Both the position numbers and the translations under genes were made by a program. DNA of 49,083 nt from Spirogloea muscicola (Eukaryota > Streptophyta > Zygnematophyceae > Spirogloeales > Spirogloeaceae), in assembly GCA_009602725.1 (NCBI GenBank), contig WELB01000001.1, positions 742,783-791,865 on the forward strand. Reading direction: 5' to 3'. Of the stretch, positions 44,100 to 49,083 are shown one piece after another. The notes under the pieces are model-generated. The model worked only from the letters and a program-made list of their open reading frames with translations, did not search any database and had not been told where the DNA came from. The first letter of the stretch is position 1; every line of letters starts with the position of its first letter.

Positions 44100-45765
44100 A
44101 TGAAGTTTGTTGTGGGGCCATCTGGAAGGAGGATCTTTGCCCACCGAGTGGTGCTGGTCTGCACCTGCGCGTACTTCCAGGAAATTTCAGCTGATGACAA
44201 AGTCAGCATGGAGGTTGTGAGATTGCCTTCTGTAAATCCAGAGGTCATTCTTGCTCTTTTACAGTATCTATACCGAGGAACTCTGAAGGTATGTCAGCTT
44301 TCACAAGGTTCGTGTGGAGAGTACGCAGAATCTCTTAGGCAATCAAGAGAGCGGCAAACAGGTTCTGCAAACAGATTCTATGTGTGAGCGGCACAGTGGT
44401 CATTGCAAGTGAACCCCGACAACATAATGTCAGGCCTATGCATGTCAGGTGCACAAGGAACGCTTAGAAGAGCTGCGGGAGCTTGCTGAGGAATTTGGAG
44501 TACCAACGTTGGTCCAACAATGTGAAGAGCATCTTTCTTCCGCTTCTCCTGCAGGCGGCCAGAGCAGACGTGGTGAGTCTGGCCTACCAGATGAAAAGTT
44601 GCTTCTGCTTCTCATTGTCAATGACTTCGTCCACCTTATGCTGCTAAAGTATATCTTCGGCTTGGTGCGTTTGGCATGACAGGTGACACAGGTGCTTTGG
44701 CTTTGGACAGAGCTCCTATTGATTTGGCATATGTGACAACCACAAGCAATACTGATAGCCTGGATCAAATGGCACGCATCCCCGTGGACACCCGCAAATT
44801 GCAGGAGCTCCAAAGATTAGGCCATTATTGTGATGTGTCCCTCTCTCTTGATGGTGGTATGTTTGTAAGCCGAGTCCACAGCGTGGTGCTGAGTGCCTGG
44901 AGCCCCGCCTTTGCGAGGGTAAGGCCCTGCTTGACATTAGACATGGAGAGCCTTGGCTGCAAAGATTGCCAGAAAAACAGCGAGCAATGGTGCAATTCTC
45001 ATTTTTGGTGTGATTGGTCTGTCAAGTGCTGGTTGCCTATGATGTGTTTGCTCACCACAGTCAGCCTAAATAGGAAAAATGCGACCAACGCAAAGTGCTT
45101 AGCACTTGCGAAGTGCTAAGCATCTGCAAGCATCATGTGCGTTGCAGATGCTTGCAAATGGCATGCAGGAGAGCAGAACCAAGGTTATTCATCTCTCCGA
45201 TGCATCACCAGAGGCAGTCGTGACAATGCTTCACTTCTTATACAGTGGAAGTTTGCCAGACATGGGAGGCAGCAACAGTGAGGCTGTTCTGCTGTCTGTG
45301 CTATCACTAGCCCACTGCTTCCTGGTGTGGCCTTTACAGCACGCTTGCTGCAACCTACTACTAAAGTATGTGACTCAGGTGTGGAATGTGGCTCATGATT
45401 CCATACCCAGAGTGCTTGAGAAACGCCTCATTGTAAGCAAGGCAATCAAACCAAGCGCTTCATACCATGGCAGCATATCACACATGCTGAGCAAATCCAT
45501 ACTTTGGTTCCCTTGTATTGTATTGTGTGAAAATAAACCAAGCAGGTTCGAGCAAGAAGGTGACGTGCAGTTCGCTAGAGGGACTGCGAAGCAACTGGTG
45601 GCACTGTGCAAAGCCCTGTACCTGCAGCTCAAGAGGTCCTCCACAGTGTCCAAACGCTTCATCAGGAGGGGCCAAACAGTATCAGCTCCGGTAATAGCTT
45701 GGAGTGGCAAGTGGGACCCTGCCCGGCGCTTCCTTGCGACAGGGGGATACTTCTCCGGCAGCTAG
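44100..45765 (+). CDS. Tandem BTB/POZ domain protein, ends possibly truncated
   Basis: Exons 44100-44288, 44449-44572, 44683-44918 and 45148 onward, in phase. BTB 1: MKFVVGPSGRRIFAHRVVL, ASADDK-type loop, VILALLQYLYRGTLK, then VHKERLEELRELAEEFGVPTLVQQCEEHL. BTB 2: GHYCDVSLSLDGGMFVSRVH, SVVLSAWSPAFAR, IHLSDASPEAVVTMLHFLYSG, LSLAHCFLVWPLQHACCNLLL. BTB domains dimerise and commonly bind cullin-3; tandem forms occur in IBtk-like and plant BTB proteins. A donor is available at 45378; without it the frame runs open to 45765 (389 residues), and its last part borders a retroelement end. Before the ATG the frame reads stop-S-D, and S-D is itself typical of a BTB start. The 5' part may therefore have been lost at the element boundary near 44070. 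Possible BACK or other C-terminal domains are not resolved. Confidence 0.75.
45096..45153 (+). promoter_or_regulatory. Two overlapping hairpins at a BTB-gene 3' splice site
   Basis: Hairpin 1: TGCTTAGCACTT (45096-45107), loop GCG, AAGTGCTAAGCA (45111-45122), a perfect 12-bp stem. Hairpin 2: AAGCATCTGCAA (45118-45129), 12-base loop, TTGCAGATGCTT (45142-45153), also a perfect 12-bp stem. It encloses the acceptor AG at 45146-45147. Both use 45118-45122 and cannot form together. Confidence 0.75.
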
Positions 45766-46060
45766 TCTGTCGGATCTGAAGCTCCTCACTCGTCACTACT
45801 GAGTGATCCATCTTCCCCCTGCTCTACCATAGCCTCTTCAGTCCCCTTTGTAGCTGCTCCACGCTTTTTCGGCCCCTTCGAACCTTTGTCAATTCTTTTT
45901 GGGCTGGCTTTTCGCAGCCCTTGCCCCCATTGGGAGTGCCACTTCTTCCTTGCGCCATTTCTTCTCCGGCCAGACCTTGTCCACTTTATTTGGGGCTGGC
46001 CTCTCACACCCACCAGTCGATTTGGAAGCGCTGTTCTCTTCAAATTATCCCTCTCCGACG
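45700..46060 (+). mobile_element. Retrotransposon 3' end with hairpin units, behind the BTB gene
   Basis: 45763-45802 encodes SLSDLKLLTRHY-stop in the +1 frame relative to the BTB frame. Hairpin units follow at 45901 (GGGCTGGcttttcgCAGCCC) and 45993. The left boundary inside 45540-45760 is not defined. Confidence 0.65.
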
Positions 46061-46269
46061 TTCGCAGACCTCCTCCGCTTTTCCCATCACTCGCAACAGA
46101 TCAGGTCGATCCGCGGCGTGGGCGGGAAGCTCTGACCCTTCTCACCTGAAGGGACAAGCCCGTTTCACAAGCGCCTCCAATGAGCATGCCACGAGCTTCT
46201 TCAAAGCACTGCTCAAGGAGAATGGGCGTGGGCTTCTCGTCTTCACTCACGTCGTTCACTGAGTAGACT
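46061..46269. other. Spacer between retroelement fragments
   Basis: No gene is recognised in this short interval. Confidence 0.35.
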
Positions 46270-47200
46270 CTACGGGAGCATTGAGTGGCTCAACGCTCTG
46301 CCAAGTATACGAGTCCCATCGACAGTTTACGAGTCCCATCGACTCTCCGACGACCTCTTCCGGACGGCCGTCCACTGTCACTTCCTTCCCCGTCCTTTGC
46401 TTGGCTGGCATCCGACAGTGTGAAGTGGCCGTCGTTCGGAAGACGAGATCTCCTTGGCGGCTCACATGCTTGGATGTATTGAGGGAGGTGAACGCAATGC
46501 CTTCCACAACCTTCTGAGAGACGCTATGTATGGCTTGTGCGCGAGGCAGTTTACCATCCGGCCATGGAGGTGCCACCCCGGGCATCATGCCGGCCCTTTA
46601 GGAGTGGGCAAAGCTTACATCAGGCGTCTGGATGTGATTGCCACCCCACAGTGCGGTGGACCTCGTCTCCTCTCAACGTCGTCCTTACTGACGCGTTCCA
46701 ACCAGGCACCCACCTCGACTCCGCCAGGTTGGGCGACTAATCACGCGGAGAAGAGGCAGGAGCGCACATCATAAGGACCACACCGGAGCGACCAATTCTT
46801 CCCGTGCACGATGGACATTTATGGCGGTCATAGTATGCAGTGGTCTTTTCTCCCCCATCGCCTGGCACAGTTTGTCAATGTCCACCGACGTGGTCGGGCG
46901 GGTAGTTTAGGCTATACTAGCGTCCCGCAAGCAATAGTTGCTTGCTACAGAATGCAGCTTACGTTGAGGCTGCAGCGCTCCCAGGCACTCGCGATATACT
47001 AGTGTTGGGCGCGCACTAGGCCAGGCTACTGGCTTGCGGGGTGGTGCTCTGGCTCCCTCCGCGTAGCTTGTCGGATATGTATGTGCACACTCTTGGGTAC
47101 TAGAGACCGCCGTAATACCCCGTTACCAGGACTTCGTAAGGCTCGGATTGGCCTCCCTCTCGTTCATGCGCATCGTGCACCTTGCTTCCTCCCCGTCATG
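46270..47200 (+). pseudogene. Decayed family B retrotransposon C-terminal region
   Basis: In shifting frames: LAAHMLGCIEGGERNAFHNLLRD (46452-46530, zinc-knuckle end and following helix), GVGKAYIRRLDVIATPQCGG (46605-46665, endonuclease core), DIYGGHSMQWSFLPHRLA (46811 on), AGSLGYTSVPQAIVACYR, LRLQRSQALAIY, and SDMYVHTLGY-stop near 47070-47102. The tail resembles 6840-6936. It is the longest colinear family B copy in the window. Confidence 0.7.
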
Positions 47201-47204
47201 TACA

Positions 47205-47270
47205 CACTCTGCAGGCACCTGGCTGACTTTCACAGCCGCTCGTTTTATAGCAGCAGCCGCATTCTTCCCT
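47205..47270 (+). repeat. Second-family hairpin unit
   Basis: TGCAGGCACCTGGCTGACTT, TCACAGCCGCTC, then AGCAGCAGCCGCATTCTTCCC. Layout as at 22117-22172. Confidence 0.6.
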
Positions 47271-47402
47271 CGCCCCTCTCATCAACTCCTCCTCCCCCTC
47301 CCCTAACCTCTCCCCGTCTGGCCCACTCGCTCCCTCGGCTCACCCCCGCTCCCCTCCCCCTCTCTTCCCCTCGCCCGCTCCCTCTCTCTCCCCACTTGTC
47401 CA
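47271..47402 (+). repeat. Polypyrimidine tract of about 130 bases
   Basis: Almost unbroken C and T, mainly CTCCC and CCCTCTC words, with few purines. The long homopyrimidine strand has triplex (H-DNA) potential. Confidence 0.8.
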
Positions 47403-47770
47403 CTCTTTGCACTATCTTCTGCCTGAACACTGTATTGGCTTGGGTTGGCCACCCTTCAGTTCATGCGCACCGCAGCCGTCTCTCCTTACTTTCACGCCCT
47501 CTTCCTGCCCTCTGCCGGAAACTAGTTGCTGTGACCTGCGGTTGCTCAACATGGGTTATTGAGTGCCTAGTTGCCACTTGCGACGCTGTGGCTTCAGCGC
47601 TTTTCTGGCCCAAGGGTGTCTGCAGACGAAGAAAGACTCTTCCAGGAGAGAAAGACGCTTCCAGGAGAGGGCGGTGGCTGGGAGAGGCCAGCCCAGAAAA
47701 AAGAATGAACAGAGTTCTGATTTAAGCCCTACTACAAAGTTCAAAGGGGCCAGAAAAGCGCTGAAGCGCT
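47403..47770. mobile_element. Family B tail (+), worn 3' end (+) and a minus hairpin unit
   Basis: 47405-47490 matches the reverse of 35955-36060 (CACTATCTTCTGCCTGAACACTG, TTCATGCGCACCGC). 47526-47562 encodes CCDLRLLNMGY-stop. A reverse hairpin unit lies at 47668-47690 (GGTGGCTGGGAGAGGCCAGCCC). Confidence 0.6.
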
Positions 47771-47824
47771 AAGCGACTCAAGTGCCCACTACGCACTCAG
47801 TAATTCCTGTTGAGCAGCCGCAGG

Positions 47825-48420
47825 TCAGTCTTATATCTGGGCTGGCCTCTCACAGCCATCGCCCTCTCCTGGAAGAGTACATCTTCTTTTGCACACTCCC
47901 TTGGGCTTGGGCTGGCCTCTCCCAGCCACCGCCATTGCCTTACATTCAACAAGCTGTTTCTTTTGACCTTGTTCATTCCTTTGGGCTGGCCATTTTGTCT
48001 GGGCTGGCTTCCTACAGCCTCGCCCCCATTGGGAAGATCTCCGTTCACATTGGGTCTTGCAAATCTGCTCATTCGTTTACCTGCGCTACCCAATCACAGC
48101 CATCGCCCGCTTCTGGAAGAGTCGCTCTCTCACAGCCACTGCCTTTCATCAGAAGAGCTGTGCCTGGCTGTCACTTTCTCCAGGACTTCGTCTTCTGCTC
48201 TGGGCTAGGCCAATCAACAGCCATCGCCCCTTTCCTCGCCTGTCCGTTCCTTTGGGCTGGCCTTCTCACAGCCATCATTGCCCCCCGCATTGGAGGAGCT
48301 GTGCCTTCCCTCCCTCCCTTTACACACGCATTCATCCCTTTTCGGACCTCGTCGATACTTTTACGTGCCGCATGTTCACAGCCCTCGCCCCCTTCGGGAG
48401 AGCCACTTCCATTCCGTTTC
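47825..48420 (+). repeat. Dense hairpin-unit array
   Basis: Nine or ten units in 600 bases: 47839, 47909, 47983, 48001, about 48085, 48130, 48201, 48254 and 48368. Spacing is about 45-110 bases. Stems are well kept at 47839, 47909, 48001 and 48254 (GGGCTGG..CAGCC) and eroded in others, where the distal arm and its flank (CAGCCATCGCC..GGAAGAG) are kept longer than the proximal arm. Confidence 0.82.
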
Positions 48421-48865
48421 CTTTCCCTCCCGCGCTGCGTAACCGCCCCGCGGCGGGGGCGCCGGCAGGGTGGGGGGAGCCGGGGGAGGGCGTTACTGGG
48501 GGAGGGATGACGGAGGGAGGCGGTGGCCCCCACTTGGAGCCCGCCGCCACCCCGGCCAGCTGGCGGCGCGTCGCGACGTTGCGATCGCGCTCCAACACGT
48601 GGCGAGCTCGGAGAGGAGGAGGCGTGCCCCCCCCTGGGGGCGGGCCCCACCGGTGCGCCCCCACGGCCGGCTCTGACGCCGCCCGCTTTCCTTCCTCCAG
48701 GAAGAGCCGCCGCCATTGCGGGGAGGCGCTTCTCAGGGCGCCGCAGCACCGCACAAAATATCGGGCGCCGGGCTCCCACCCCCCCCCCCCGCCGGCCTCG
48801 CTGCCGTCTCTGACATGCGCCAGCCAGCACGAGCTGCGCCCTCCCCTTCCCCGCCGGCACGAGCT
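48421..48865. other. GC-rich block, no supported gene
   Basis: G-rich then C-rich sequence, with a C12 run at about 48779-48790. Frames on both strands are open only because of composition. Confidence 0.35.
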
Positions 48866-49083
48866 CTGCGACGTCGAGTGTCAACCTGTCTGCAACGAGC
48901 TCAGGCGTATGCTCTGCATCAGAAAGCTGGTCGAGCCTTAGCTGCTGGCACAAGAGCTAGTCAATTGCCGTCCGGTATTCGAGCATCAGCTAGCGACCTC
49001 TATGTGCTGACTCGTGGTTACTGAGCGGGTCAGCTTAGCAGCAGGTGACGTACATTTGTCCAATGTGCTTGCCTTTGTACTTG
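48866..49083 (+). mobile_element. Family A retrotransposon 3' end, cut by the window edge
   Basis: The frame LRRRVSTCLQRAQAYALHQKAGRALAAGTRASQLPSGIRASASDLYVLTRGY stops at 49022-49024 and is nearly identical to the end of the ORF at 31681-32553. From 48972 to the window edge it matches 3941-4052 with one difference. Confidence 0.85.

Overview
This window reads as nuclear DNA of a green plant-lineage eukaryote, most likely a chlorophyte alga. It carries spliced genes with many short GT-AG introns of roughly 70-350 bases, GC-rich CCG/GCC-repeat 5' leaders, a plant-type SLU7 N-terminus, a plastid-type soluble pyrophosphatase relative, and a DEIH-box helicase with the domain order of plant NIH and animal YTHDC2. 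A TGTAA motif, the usual chlorophyte poly(A) signal, lies just behind one gene. No genus can be named from this. The sequence is draft: 44 N at 27892-27935, single n at 31334 and 37748, and a 123-base T run at the left end.

Layout. 0.8-2.3 kb (-): a soluble inorganic pyrophosphatase-fold protein that has lost most catalytic residues. 2.6-2.9 kb (-): a small acidic ORF. 3.9-7.3 kb: nested fragments of non-LTR retrotransposons. 8.3-16.1 kb (-): a 20-exon R3H/DEIH helicase with ankyrin repeats between its two RecA domains; I traced 1105 codons in one continuous frame. 16.4-27.3 kb: a gene-poor tract of retrotransposon 3' ends and hairpin repeats. 28.2-29.3 kb (+): a Ser/Arg-rich unknown gene. 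30.3-31.4 kb (-): OSTC, an oligosaccharyltransferase subunit. 31.6-36.2 kb: more retroelements, including the best preserved C-terminal reverse-transcriptase ORF, and two tandem repeats. 36.3-37.3 kb (+): a decayed duplicate of the 28-kb gene. 37.8-42.0 kb (+): SLU7, 12 exons, 539 codons, complete. 44.1-45.8 kb (+): a tandem BTB/POZ gene bounded on both sides by retroelement 3' ends. 45.8-49.1 kb: retroelement debris and a dense hairpin array.

The host genes are unrelated household functions (splicing, RNA unwinding, N-glycosylation) and form no operon or pathway. The coherent non-host system is a retroelement lineage. It ends its protein with a zinc knuckle, a restriction-like endonuclease motif and a terminal peptide of the form SDLxxLTRGY-stop. 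Its 3' tails carry arrays of a short conserved stem-loop (GGGCTGG, short loop, CAGCC). The window holds more than 20 recognisable copies on the + strand and about a dozen on the - strand.
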